Assembly (NCBI RefSeq): GCF_019925205.1
Contig: NC_083567.1
Span: forward strand, 4,588,001-4,652,000
Direction: 5' to 3'
DNA: 64,000 bases
DNA from: Metopolophium dirhodum
Taxonomy: Eukaryota; Arthropoda; Insecta; Hemiptera; Aphididae
Shown piece by piece: positions 25,355-37,758 of the stretch. How positions within the stretch are numbered: the first letter of the stretch is position 1; each line of letters opens with the position of its first letter. Both the position numbers and the translations under genes were made by a program. The notes beneath the pieces were generated by a model. That model was not told the DNA's origin, searched no databases, and was given only the letters and a program-made list of their open reading frames with translations.

Positions 25355-28300
25355 GAGTAAAGTAGGTATGTACCTATATATAAAAGTATTTTTTAATGAC
25401 TTTGTTAGGACGTTGTAAGTGACGAATAGATTAAAATACGTAAAACATCTTAAGATCATGCAGCTGGAGTACAATAAAGGATTAATTTGAACAATTGTAA
25501 TAGGTAGTGTTTAATATTATATAGTTCTAATTGTTAATTTGAAACATAATCAAACATAATCAAACTTCGCATTACTGAATTTCAGATCAGAATACTTACT
25601 CACTTATCATAAATTATAGCCGCGGGTATCTATACCTATACGTAGTGACTTGTTTTAATTTTAATTTATTTACGAATGTATGCTTTGTATAAATTAAATA
25701 TTATAGAAATGATATTGTTCTGAACCAAATTAAAACCATACACAACTAGTACATTTATTATGTGACTTTATAATTTCAATTATTTCCATTTCGATCATTG
25801 TACAAAAACAAAATTTATCTCTGTAATTTTTTTTTTAATTATTCATCTAAATGTACAAAGCAAAATCATTAAAATCATTTGAAACAATTTAGTTTGTCAT
25901 GAAAACGTTTTTTTGTGTTCATCGAATTGTACGGATGAGCCTTACGAATATCTGCAATAATTTTAAATCGTATAATATTCCTATAGTTTCCTAAATGTGT
26001 ATCCTGAAATTACTCAAATAAATAGAATAACTATCGGGATTTGATTTTCGTGAGTACATCGCCAAGTAAATAATATTTCCTTCGGACGTCGTTAAGCTGG
26101 ACCACCCGCGGAGAAGGGACAAATTGTCTTAAAGAAAAATAGACACTGTAACATATATAACATATATTTATTGTATATAAACTAAAAACGAGAATTATAC
26201 TCAAATACTCTGCTGTTTCGTTAGACACGAAAAACGTCGACAAAGTCTTATCGAAAATAATTATTACGTATTCAAAAACATTGCATTAAACCTAAAAGCT
26301 TTTAAACAAAATTCTATCACTATAATTTAATCATTTTCAAACAAATATAATAGATACGAATTTAACGATGCGCATTATCGCATTATTTCAAAAAATACGT
26401 CATAATTTATTATATAGTTACAACGGACAATAGATACTATATAAAATAATAATATTAGGTTTACAATCAGTATTATAGTGTTACGTACGGATTAAATAAT
26501 AATTGTATTAAAATGTTATTCGCGTGTTCTGCAGATGAATTATGATCAGCGAAATCATTATCTGAATAAATTATGCCAATATAATATTAGTAATTAGTGC
26601 GGTACTCACTCGGGTTAAGAATGCAAACTTTGAAAACTTCATATTTCGTGTATAATAATTAACTTCCTTTGAAAAACTCTTATACGACACAATTCATTAG
26701 CGGTTAGATAAACAAAAGTGAAATTACGTCTATCCAAGATAAATGCACGAAATCATATCCACATATTATTATTGAGCCACGACAAGTAGGAAGGGGGGAG
26801 GGAGGGAGGGTGAAACGTGATAAAAAAACTGAATCGCGGAAAAAAAGCCTACGGAAAAAATATAAATGTGAACACATGTATAATCTACTCATAATTAGTA
26901 ATTATACCATGTACCTATAACAAAATATAATAATATATTATAATGAAAATAATAATTAATTGTTAATTGTACAAAATATAGTTTGTAAATCAAATAAAAA
27001 ATATGAACACAATATGTATACGTCATGATATATTGTGTTATAAGTTATAAGTAAAAAGACATAAGTCTTAGGTATATACATATACAACTATAACAGATAA
27101 TAATCATAAATAATAATAACTAATAATATATAATTGTTAATTGTATAAGAGGCCAATATGGACAATTTTATATACGGATACTCTTATGTAAAAGAAATAA
27201 AAGAAAATCTTAAAATTTAATATATAAATAATTATATGTCTGAATATGACTTATACTTAACTATTAATCATATATAACTATATAAGTATAGCAAACAATT
27301 TAAATGTACCTATAATATGAGTATATATAAATATAATATAAATTGAATTGCAAAAAAAATAATGATCATCGCTATTCTTTGTTCTATTTAAAATATTATA
27401 TGAGCTTCTTTTTCGTTGCTCAAGTTTATATTTTCTGTGGGGGGTTTGATACTAGTGGAATGGATGTACACCTATGGACCTTTATTTTGTTATAGGTACA
27501 TAATATGGTAATTACTAATTAGGAGTAGAGTATACCTACATGTGTTCGCATTTATATTTATATTTCTGGGCTTTTTTTCCGCCGACCCAAAAAACTATAT
27601 ATAGTGATCCAAGAATATTCAAAACAGATGATAAATAATATATTATAGTGTCTATACCTATCATATAAGTAAAAGTTGTGAACGACTTCTGTTTGTGTGC
27701 ATATGCTCGTGTTTAAACTGGAAACCCGTACCCTTATAGGGGGGAGGATGGCTAATTCGAATGGTTGGGTGCGATTGGATGACGTTGTGACAATACGACC
27801 TTGACTTAAGTACACCGAAATGGCTATACATCGGGATCGCGTGTTGTACGTTACGTGAAGTACTCCGCCAACTATCGGTCTATAAATTGATTTTAGAAAA
27901 CGGGTCAATATATTTATGAACGGACTGAACACTATAATATATTCAGTCAAATCGTATTGCATTCGAATCGTAAATTCCGTTTGCACACCTGTGCAAATAA
28001 ACATCCTCATCGGCTTGTTATCGTAATAAAACATGATCCCTTAAAAGCACACGACTATTATCAGGACAAGGTCCGTTAGAAATTAAGATAAAAACACGTC
28101 CAAAGCAAAACAAACAACTATGTTTCGGTAGTCGATACACTATACAGTGGTGCAATTCGAACAAAAATATTATTGGTTATTACATATATGTACCTAATTA
28201 ATATGTTTAATTTAATCAAAATATTACCCAACAACATAATAGTGTACAATAGTTTAATATTGGTAAACTTTTATGCATACGTAAATCATTGATAAGAGTA

Positions 28301-30442
28301 TTTTTTTTTTATCACAATAGGAGTTCAATGCACGTTCGATAAAGATACGTGACTGGCGATCTAAATCCCTCAAAATTATGTCAAAAAAACGAAAACCAAA
28401 TACAATGAAATAATCGGAAAAATTATGAAAATTGTCTGGTAAATAATTATATTAATTTTTTTATTTATACCTTATGAATAAAGCACTCTGAAATTCAACG
28501 AGATAATAAACGCACTTGATTTATAAATACAAATTACAATGTTTAATGAAGTCTGAAAACTATACCATTATAACATTTAAACGTATTTTACCTACATAGG
28601 TAATCAAATTATTATTTTAAATGAATGTTATTTAATAGTGTTATGAATAGTATTACGATGATATAATATATTAGTAGTAGGCGTTTAATCCAACAATTTA
28701 TGATTTTAATTTTCAAAATACGATATAATATTATATCAATATATATATATATATATATACTTGAAATTTTTGTTTTTATCAAATATCACAATTTTATAAT
28801 TTAACGTACACATTATATTATACTTACGAGTATCATTCACACGTGTAACATAATATTCTCTAGACGATGATTAAAGGTATCGTATGTTACTTCTTTTTAT
28901 AATCAAAGAATTATTAATAATAAGGAATTTGACCCGTTGGAAATAAATGTAAAAAGTAGGTATAGTGTATACACTATACTATACGTGTATATAGGCGTTT
29001 TTGTTATGACGTTATTTTTAGAACGATATGTATATTAATTTTTTAGGTTATCGTGCAAACCTCCAAAACTAATTTCTATTTTAAATGTTGAATGTCGAGA
29101 TAGAAATAATTATATAATTATAGAATCATAAAGTTGTTAATATTCACGGCATTCTTTAAAATATATAATACTATGGAGTAGCCGGTACCTACCTATCCAT
29201 AATAATCATATCTCCAGTTATCGTACAAATAGTTTTAAATCGTCAATTGAGTAAATCACAATTATATGTATATTATTAAAAACATTACAGTATTAGGTAA
29301 AGTAAAAAAATTGTTTTGGAGCAAAAAAAGTGGGAAAAAATAATGGCTTTGCATAATACAAAAAATATTTAATATTCATATTTTCTTACCGGGTACGGGG
29401 GAAAAAATGACGACAAATTCGACCGAAGCAAAAAAATAATAACAACTAAATGCGATTATTCTAACGCGTATTATAAACACTAGCCAAAAACAAATACTAT
29501 ACTAGTCAGCTACATATTGTTGTATAGGTAGCTGCTAATACATACAGGGTGATGCATTTAACGTAGGACATTCATTATTTCAGAAAACATAATCGTTTTT
29601 GAAAATATTTCTTTACCATAATTTTAAGTGATTACGAAACGATTTTTGGAAAAAATTATATTTTTTCTATTTTTTATCGCTATCATTTTTGAGTTTGTTG
29701 CTGTTTTCAATAAAAAAAATAAAAATATTTGACCATAGATTTTTAATTTCATATTATTTCTCCTAAACATAATATTATTTGGAGCGTTTCGATTTACAAA
29801 AATCGAATTTCAGTCAAGTAGTCTTGATTAAATACTTATTTATTATAAGTATTTAAATTCATCTAAATAGATGAGCGGGGTAGTGGAAAAAATATTTTTC
29901 AGGGTATCTCTAGCGACTCTAGCTGTACCACTCCACTTCGCTCGTTAAAACTTTAAACACATTTCGATTTTAATAAGTCAAAGTATCCCGAAAAATAAAT
30001 TTGCTTTTGCAATAATATGAATTGCACGGGGTCGTTCAATAAAAGTGAACATTTTTACGAAAATGATTGTTGGAAAATGTGGCGTGAAAGAAATATTTTC
30101 AAAATCTCAAACGGTTTTTGATATAACGATAGCGTCTTACGTCAAATGTATCACTCCGTATAATATGCGTAGAGGTATTATAGGTACTTTAAACACAACA
30201 CATCCGTTTCGCGCATCTCTGCCGAGCTCGTTGGCGTGATTCAGGGTCGTTTTTCTTTCGCTTTACAACAACGGACTGCATGTACGGATAATTTATCGCC
30301 GAGCTTTATCTGTTTGGCTTAAAGGGTACATGCCATATGGCAAGGGGAAATACTATTTGATGGTGGTACCGCGTGATTCCCACGAGGGGATGCGTATAGC
30401 CAAGACGCGCGTTTTAGTCGTCGCCCATAATGTAATATTATA
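25355..30442. other. Long AT-rich stretch without recognised genes
   Basis: About 5 kb in which I find no supported gene or bounded transposon. It holds an (AT)n run at 28739-28759, a 20-bp perfect palindrome at 28960-28979, a G-rich patch at 26790-26815, and a string like a known aphid repeat end (ACAGGGTGATGCATTTAACG) near 29552. A 158-codon minus ORF at 27558-28034 has no recognisable domain. A GC-richer patch at about 30190-30430 leads into the tandem array. Confidence 0.5.
28739..28759. repeat. (AT)n microsatellite
   Basis: An uninterrupted AT dinucleotide run of about 21 bases. Confidence 0.85.
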
Positions 30443-31560
30443 GTCGAGTTGTGGGCAGAGATACAAACTGTATAGGTAGCAGTGACGTTACATAACAATA
30501 TTATTGTACTGTAAGAAATTTCGATTCGAAAGTAATTTTCTAAAATATTAATAGGTACACAGTTTAATACACGTCCACTGCACACTGTGCACACCATTAT
30601 AACATTTATAACCATACTATTATCGTGCAGAGCATCCCATTCTATTAAAGATATGTTTCTGAATTCGGGAAATTTTTAAAAGTTCAATCCAAGAAACGAA
30701 TTCGAAAAATATGCGTTTAGGTTTCGTTTAAGAATTATTAATTTTTGGAGATTTGATCTTGGAAATTATTAGTCGTAGCCTATAATATCAGGTACATATA
30801 GTTGAGTTGTGGGCAAAGATTTAAATTGTAATGCATACGTAATACGTATTCTTATGGAGTGACGTTGTAATATTATGTGCAATATAGGTACTCTCTGTAG
30901 GAAATTTATATTTGAAAATATTTCAATATTCAATACAAAAAAATAGGTACACAATTATTGAACAAACCACTACTGTAGACCATTATAATATAATACCATA
31001 CCGTTGTCCCGAATGTCGTTCAATTAGATGTATTTTCGAAATAACTAAAAGTTCTATCATCGAAAATGCGCTTTGTTTAAAAATCATTAAATTTTGTTCT
31101 TAGTAATTTTAAATGTCTGAAATCGGTCGCCGTCTATACATAATTGAACTGCGGACAAAGGTATAAATTGTACTATATCCTTATGCAGCCGCAGCCTATA
31201 TTATAATAAATAATAATAAATAGTTGAGTTGTGGGCATAGATATAAACCGTACTAAATATACGCATTCTTATATAGCGACATTATATGTAAGCAATTTCT
31301 ATTTAAAAATATTTTTCTAAAATATATATTGTTACTCAATTTAACACATCGTCCTACACACTATACAGACCATTATAACATTTATAACCATACCATTGTC
31401 GTGCAGCGCATCCCATTCTATTAGAGATATATTTTTGAATTCGTGAAATTTTTAAAAGTTCTTTTATCGAAAACGCGCAGCGTGGTAATAAGTTTCATTT
31501 CAAAACTATCGAATTTCGGGGAATTTTCTCTTGGAATTTTAAAATTTCCGAATTTCAACA
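30443..31560 (+). repeat. Diverged tandem array of ~340-360 bp units
   Basis: A unit beginning G(T/C)(C/T)GAGTTGTGGGCA starts at 30443, 30801 and 31223, with a truncated start (ATTGAACTGCGGACA) at 31142. Later landmarks repeat in order: a TAGGAAATTT/AAGAAATTTC block, TTCTAAAATAT, the ACCATTATAACATTTATAACCATAC block, GCATCCCATTCTATTA and TTTTTAAAAGTTC. The first and last units match best in the second half. No ORF is conserved between units. It may be satellite-like or an unrecognised element duplicated in place. Confidence 0.85.
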
Positions 31561-32699
31561 TCACTTCGACACGTACTATGTTATAATAATAATAATATAT
31601 GTAGAGCGAATAATAATATACGAAAATACGATGTTATTTCCAAAATCTAATCGGAGCGAGCGGAATTCGACAGTTCGATGATTATTTGCTGTGCTACGTT
31701 AGTCCATTATTATACTTTTTGTATAATATTCTATATTCGTCGAATCGAACGAATAAACATCGGATGCGCGTTATTGCATTATAATATATTAAAATATATT
31801 GAAGCGTATATTATTATGTTTTTTGTTATTCTGTTTTTTCTTTTCATTATTATTTGCATTTGTTCATTAATTATTTTGCTCACGGACGATCAACTATAAT
31901 TATAATACCTCCTCGTGATTTATTGAGGATACCTGACATCGTTTCGAACCTTTGCGATTTTAACACCGCTGAATTTTTGTATTCCATCTTGAACTCCAAA
32001 CCCGAGCAGCATTGTTGGATGATAAATAATAATGCGCAATTTTCTCTTTAATATAGTGATACTATTTTTTTACGTGTGAGAAAAAACACATAAAATGTTG
32101 ACCTATTTTTTAGTTTTCAATTACGTTGAAATTAATTGCATAATTACAAATGTACTATTGATAGACCAACGTACGAGACTAGAAAAACGTATTTTGGTGT
32201 CGCAAATGTCACTAATGTCGCTGCAATGTAATTTGACATTATCATGTATAGTTACAAGTTAGCATTTTTCAACAGAACTAATTTATTTTTAAATCTGTTT
32301 TTGATGTAAACATATATGGTAAGTATTTGTGTGGCTAAAAAAATTTGGATAGGTTTTCAAAATGTCACTTAACGAATAAAAAAAATAACATTAATGAATT
32401 ATGTATATTAATTTTTAAACAAAACATTCGGATCAACTAAAACTTGACGAATACGTCATATAAAATGTGTTTAAAAAAATGTATTTTAATTTTATATACG
32501 TTTATGTGAAATTATACACAATTTATACAACAACAACAATAATATTATATCTTATGTTATCTTATATTTTATGAATCTTAATTCTAAATTTTTAATATGT
32601 TAAAAACATGTCTATTATTTTCTATTGTAATTTTTGATTTTTCTATATTTTTATTTTAAAATTGTTTTATTTAAATAACTAACTAAACTGATCACATTT
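31561..32699. other. AT-rich non-coding stretch
   Basis: No gene recognised. Small hydrophobic ORFs (31678-32051) have the I/F/L/Y bias expected by chance. Confidence 0.55.
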
Positions 32700-32869
32700 T
32701 ATTTTATTATTATTCTTTTTTCTTTTTTGATCTTTTTTAGAATAGCATTGTTACACTCTCTATCTCTAACTCAAGCTATGCTTAAAAGAGATAGATAATC
32801 AAGTATTGTAATTATCAATTTGTGTATTGTAAATTGTAAAATTGTATTGATAAATAAAAAAAAAAAAAA
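32700..32869 (+). mobile_element. Possible 3' end of a poly-A retroelement
   Basis: A segment with a TTGTAAATTGTAAAATTGTA-type 3' region ends in GATAAATAAA plus a 13-base A run (about 32857-32869), the usual look of a LINE 3' end. Upstream, CTCTCTATCTCTAACTCAAG and AAAAGAGATAGATAATC could be its untranslated region. No TSD or coding sequence found, so the 5' limit is arbitrary. Confidence 0.35.
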
Positions 32870-33833
32870 TATCGTAGGCATAGGAAATATTATTTCTTTT
32901 TTCATAAGGAAAAGGTAATTTGCGGCACTTATTCCGTGGTGAGCCATCGTTTGAATAATTTAAATGTAATCCCATTAAATTATCCGGAGCTTTGCAAAAA
33001 TATTTATTTAATGCACATTTCTAATCAAATACGAATGGAAAAAGAAAATTCGTTTTCACGAAGAATGGAAATGGGAAAGAAAACCGCCGTTGGGCATACA
33101 TATATGTACCTACTGTTAAGTTATATTATTCATTTATTTGTATAACACTTTGAGACTAAGAACTAAATTCTTGCGATAAAAATATATGCTGAGATTTTAT
33201 ACTATATAATTAACGATATAATGATATTATACAACCACTATAAGATACAATCAATTGTTTCATAAAGAAAAAATTGGAATTATTTCATAACGAAAAAAGA
33301 ACTATACAACAAAGTTTTTTCATTTTAAATTAATGTTAAATCCCGAGTCATACCAAGTTGTATTTCAATTTTTATATTACGCTCTTTTTTCAATTAAATA
33401 CTCGTGAACTGTAATATTGTTATATAATGATATAAGTATGCATTAAAACATATTATAGAAATACATTTTTTTAGTTGGCATTTTATGATATTATTACAGT
33501 ATGGCTTTTAATCATTAAATTATACAATTCTGTTTATGAACACAAGCGCAAAAGCTTATTAAAAAGAATTATTGTTAATAAAATATAATATACCATGCAA
33601 TAAAATAATAGTACATTATCAAAACGATTTTTCTAAACGTGTTTTAGCGACTAAAATATATGTTTGTGGGTCAATGTGATAAATCATAACGAAGCTTTCT
33701 CAAATTTGATCAATTCTACTTTATTATTTTTGTATATATTTCAATTGAATCAACTTTACTTAAAAATTTCCGATTCGCATACAAAAATCTATATACCTAC
33801 TCCAAAAAATCAATGAATACATGAAAAACATTA
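32870..33833. other. AT-rich non-coding stretch
   Basis: Nothing recognised except a 69-codon ORF at 32936 of no known family. Confidence 0.55.
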
Positions 33834-34254
33834 AGAGAACTAGCTCTTTAGCTATGCATTTGTTTTCTCCGTCTTACACACGTATGACATAGTAGATTTT
33901 CATTCTCTAGTTTCAATAGTGTGCTGTTAGTTTTGATATTAGAGTGAATGGACCCGTTATGAAACTTTTAGGTAAGAACATTATCTGTGCTTAAACATCG
34001 GCGATTTTTTAATATTTTAATTTTCAAGCGAGATATGAGTATTTGTAATTTGTAATATTTCACATACCCAAATCTCGCTTGAAAATTAAAATATTAAAAA
34101 ATCGCCGATGTTTAAGCACAGATAATGTTCTTACCTACCTGAAAGTTTGTTTATTCATTCTAATAACAAAACTAACAGCACACATTTGAAACTAGCGAAT
34201 GAATGTTTGGTATGTCGTAAGACGGAGACAACAAATGCATGGGTAGCGTCCTCT
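33834..34254. mobile_element. Foldback MITE, family 1 (copy 2)
   Basis: The whole 421-bp element is one inverted repeat with arms of about 200 bp around a short centre near 34045. The outer ends are AGAGAACTAGC and, complemented, AGAGGACGCTACCC, followed by GCATTTGTT(T/G)TCTCCGTCT on both arms. The inner ~65 bp (GGTAAGAACATTATCTGTGC through TTCAAGCGAGAT) are identical between arms. TA flanks both ends (33832-33833 and 34255-34256). Ends and length match 4424-4834. Non-coding. The outer arms are more diverged than the inner arms, suggesting gene conversion at the core or selection of the hairpin. Confidence 0.88.
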
Positions 34255-34261
34255 TAACTTT

Positions 34262-35065
34262 GCACACAGTCTATATACGCTCAAAATCGTTTTTCGTTTG
34301 CAGTTATTTATGAATTAATTCACATTTAATATATTCACTACAGTGAACTATTTAGTTATGGTATCTGATAATATACAAACGCTACAAATTGTAAATTGTA
34401 AATTTATATACCTAAGTTTAGTTGATGAAAGTCAAGAAAACTTATTAACAAAAAAAAAATTTTAGAAAAACCTATTTAATGATATCCTTTAATGGTACCT
34501 CAAAACCAACGATACAGCTGAACGACGTCCTCGGGATTTTTACAGTGGAACCTCGATAACTCGATTGGTCAAATTTTCAAAGACTCGAAGAAATGTCTTG
34601 GCTCTTACATGTAGGTAGGTACTTAATACAATTTTTTCTATAACTCGAATTTTTTTTTGTCCCTGTCCGATTTGAGTTATTGAGATTTCTTTGTATTTTG
34701 GTTCCAGTCGACAGTTAAATACATGTCATTGGCTAGTGTACAATTTTAACAGATGTATAAATGATTACTGCTGATAATAGTCATTAGAATTGAAAACATC
34801 CATTACAGTGACATATTACAAAGAAAATTGTAAATTTATATAAGTACCCAAGTTACCTAAAACATAAGATAAAAGTCTATATAACGATGAGGTGCTTCGA
34901 CACCTACGATACAGCAGAACGACTTCCCCGAGTTTTATATTTTATGATACCTATATTTTAGTTTCTGCAGTCAACAGTTAGGTAAATACTGGTTATTGGC
35001 TAATATACAATTTTTACAGATAATATATAAAAGACGACTGTCTTTAATAATATAGTCATGTAAAC
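34262..35065 (-). repeat. R-family end, tandemly duplicated (R5)
   Basis: It starts with CGCTCAAAATCGTTTTTCG (34270), the R-family subterminal motif, and continues with that family's terminal region (ACAGTGA, GATACAGC(T/A)GAACGAC, CC(T/C)CG(G/A)G). This terminal region is present twice: ACAGTGA at 34340 and 34805, GATACAGC at 34511 and 34908, and CAGT(C/A)(G/A)ACAGTTA(A/G) downstream in both. The first unit is interrupted by a pogo-like MITE (34543-34693). The remaining R-family body is absent. Confidence 0.7.
34543..34693. mobile_element. pogo/Tigger-like MITE inserted in an R-family unit
   Basis: The left end CAGTGGAACCTCGATAACTC is mirrored at the right by a degraded complement (GAGTTATTGAGATTTCTTTG, about 16 of 22 positions by eye). 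TA flanks both sides. The neighbouring unit of the duplicated R-family end lacks this insert, which gives a natural empty site. The CAGTRGAACCTCGATAA terminus is a hallmark of pogo/Tigger-type elements. 151 bp, no coding capacity. Confidence 0.75.
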
Positions 35066-35574
35066 TGAATAATCGTCATATTTTATAGTGTTTTATTGAC
35101 TGAAATGGCTGCTTGTTTCGTACTTTGTATTATAAGTAGCGAAGTAAAAATATGAATTTTATTACCGACCAAATAGAATGTCACAGTATGATACAAAGGT
35201 ATTAAACAGTTACATCAATATGGCTATTACCACGTTACGACCCTATAGATATTATATTTTATGCGTTAGAATTGTATTTATTATTATATTATTTATCAAA
35301 AATTGTGTTTTTTAATAATACTAATAATAATAAAACGACAATATTTATACTGAAAACTATTCCAATTACAATGATCATTAATTATTATAGAAACATTTTA
35401 TTTTAATAAATTTGTGTGATTCATAGAAACACTATAAAGATAAGCCTACACGTTTGCTTTGATCAATTTATTCCATTTCACGAATTTGTTATATTTTATT
35501 TGAAAATCTCAATTTCGTTCTTAGAGGGCTCATTTTAGTCGATAATTTCACAAATTGAATTGATCAACACAATA

Positions 35575-35746
35575 CGGTAAACTCTATTGTTATGTCGAAC
35601 GTCGACATTTCGAATTTTTCGTCAATATATCGAACTCAATAATTATTGAAATCTCCTTTTGAAATAATTATAATATTAGGTACAATAAGACAATAACTCT
35701 ATATTTTTCTGTTGCCATCGAGTTTCGACATGACGAGGGTTTACTG
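35575..35746. mobile_element. TA-flanked pogo/mariner-like MITE
   Basis: Inverted ends: CGGTAAACTCTATTGTTATG with GTCGAA on the left, and CAGTAAACCCTCGTCATGTC with GAAACTCGA on the right when complemented. TA dinucleotides are directly outside both ends (35573-35574 and 35747-35748). A 172-bp AT-rich interior without ORF. The CAGTAAACCCTC start resembles pogo-type termini. Non-autonomous; the transposase source is not in the window. Confidence 0.8.
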
Positions 35747-35748
35747 TA

Positions 35749-36742
35749 CATACCATATTGTTATAGGTGACCAAAAACCATTTGTTTCCTTAAAAATTTT
35801 ATTTTACAAAAATTGTAATTGTCGTCAATAATTTTACTCCTATAACATTTATCCTTAAAATACAAATACGTTTTGCTTTTCCGCCAAAATAATAAAAATA
35901 AAAAAACATACAAAGAAACGTAATAGTCTGTTGTGCAATGTGTAAGATGGGTGTTTAGATTAATGGTTTTTTTTCCAAGTTTTTACACGTTGCGACATAA
36001 GCATTATATTATTATTATTATTACTGCAAGAGATCGAGTATAGATCTTTTTCTCGACAATGACTAGAGGTACCCATAAAGGTGCAAAAAGCTATGCATTT
36101 CTATGTCATAATGCAATAAAATACTTTTATCTTGTAAATAAAACGGAATAAAAGTATAACTGACGTGCGGTTCTCTTTAAAAAGTAAAAATAAAATAAAA
36201 AACGATGTGACCTCTTCTATTCGTTTATCTTCGAGTCTATCTCACGGGTATAAAACGAAACTCAATACTATAGCTCTTTAAATATATATATAGCTATCTA
36301 CTATATAGCTTAAAGGTAAATAAAAAAAAAAATAACGTAAAACTGTCACTGAACTACACATAGTATACAGTACGTATATAATAATATATAGTTAAAAGTG
36401 TGCTAAGCTCTACACGGTACTCGTAAGTAAAATGTACGAACAAAAAATATTGTGTGACGTATTTGATCTCTCGAAATTTCAATTAATTTTGTCACGAGAA
36501 ACTACTACAATGGGTATGATAATTTTTGTTTGTACAAAATAATTAGATGTGTACTCAAGTAGTTAAAGCGATACAAAAGTGAAATTGTTTTCCCCTCTTA
36601 AATATTGGCTTTATTCGTTTTTTAATTTTTATAAACGTTTGGAAAATCATCTTTTCCTTCATTCTTTCCGGGCCGAACAAATATTCCTAACCACAGAGTA
36701 AATATTTATCATTGGAATTATTCTAACTTTAATTCATATACC
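35749..36742. other. AT-rich non-coding stretch
   Basis: No gene or bounded element recognised. Confidence 0.55.
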
Positions 36743-36963
36743 GTGTGTCCGCGAAAACCGGGCTTACACTCTACAACTCAGTACCTACAGATTAGTACTC
36801 AGTACCCTATTGGATATTTTAGAATTCTGTCTGCGGGAGATTATAAATTAGCCAATAGCATAGTTTCGTGTCCCGCAAACAGAATTCAAAAATATGTTTA
36901 AGGTACTGCGAACAATATGGGTAATTTAATATTATACGGTGTACCCTGTTTTCGCGGACACAC
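36743..36963. mobile_element. Foldback MITE with GTGTGTCCGCG ends
   Basis: 20-bp terminal inverted repeats with one mismatch: GTGTGTCCGCGAAAACCGGG at 36743-36762 and the complement of GTGTGTCCGCGAAAACAGGG at 36944-36963. A second inner inverted pair (GAATTCTGTCTGCGGGA and TCCCGCAAACAGAATTC) continues the foldback to a centre near 36853. 221 bp, no ORF. The flanks do not give an unambiguous target duplication. Confidence 0.82.
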
Positions 36964-37723
36964 AATACACGTATTATTGTTATAATATAATATCGGGAAC
37001 ATTATTAATGTTATTTAACAAATATTGATTTTGTCTGGTACACTCGATGCATGAATATTGTTATAGACCTTAGGGCTAAAATGTATATGCAATAAAAAAT
37101 TGTAAAATATGCAAAAACGATTTTTTTTTTTTATTTCTACATAACATTTAATAATTTTTACATTAAAATCAGAAACTAATTGAAACAGAAACTACTAGTT
37201 AATGATAACTTATTATTTATTATAAGTAGGTAGTTATTATTTCATTGGATATTGCTTCAAAGATAATATATTTTGATATATTCAAATTTTGAAGCACGAA
37301 TGACCGGTGAAAGGATTTATGTTGACTAAAACTTGCCGTACTAATGAATACGGCTATAGATAGCATGGTTGCCCCATCGGCCCACGATTCCCATACTTGA
37401 ATCTTATAATAATATGCCATATCTTAGTCAAGTAATTTATTTTTTAGAATTTATTTTTGAAATATTAATATTTTTTGAGTAAATTAATTTAGAACATAAT
37501 AACTTTTTCAAAATATTATTTTTAACATGTGTATATTTCTTAACGTATTTATTAACTATATAATTTTCACAATTTTTGTCACAGTACGTTTAAGTAGCAT
37601 TATTTTTTTTTTTTTTAGATATTTCTGTTACATCCGAAATTATATAATAATATTACAAGCCTCTAATGTAGGTACATGATACTTCATAATATCATAAGAA
37701 TAAATAAACATAAATCAGGTGAA

Positions 37724-37758
37724 TGTGTGTGTGTGTGTGTGTGCGTGCGTGCGCGTGT
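37724..37758 (+). repeat. (TG)n / (TGCG)n microsatellite
   Basis: A TG dinucleotide run that turns into TGCG/CG units. It encodes the CVCVCV stretch of an incidental ORF. Confidence 0.9.

Noticed and set aside
27558..28034. 158-codon minus-strand ORF
   Set aside because: Long for this window, but the composition is I/R/S/Y-rich without any motif, repeat or domain I know; there is no neighbouring exon signal and no element ends. Kept only as a possible chance ORF.
29546..30040. Possible MITE starting ACAGGGTGATGCATTTAACG
   Set aside because: The left end resembles a known style of aphid repeat, but no matching right end or TSD could be located.
32857..33145. 69-codon ORF after the poly-A tract
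   Set aside because: No homology recognised; composition consistent with chance.
33831..34257. TTAA target sites suggesting a piggyBac element
   Set aside because: The related copy at 4424-4834 has TTAA on the left but TTAG on the right, so only TA is common; a Tc1/mariner-type target fits both.
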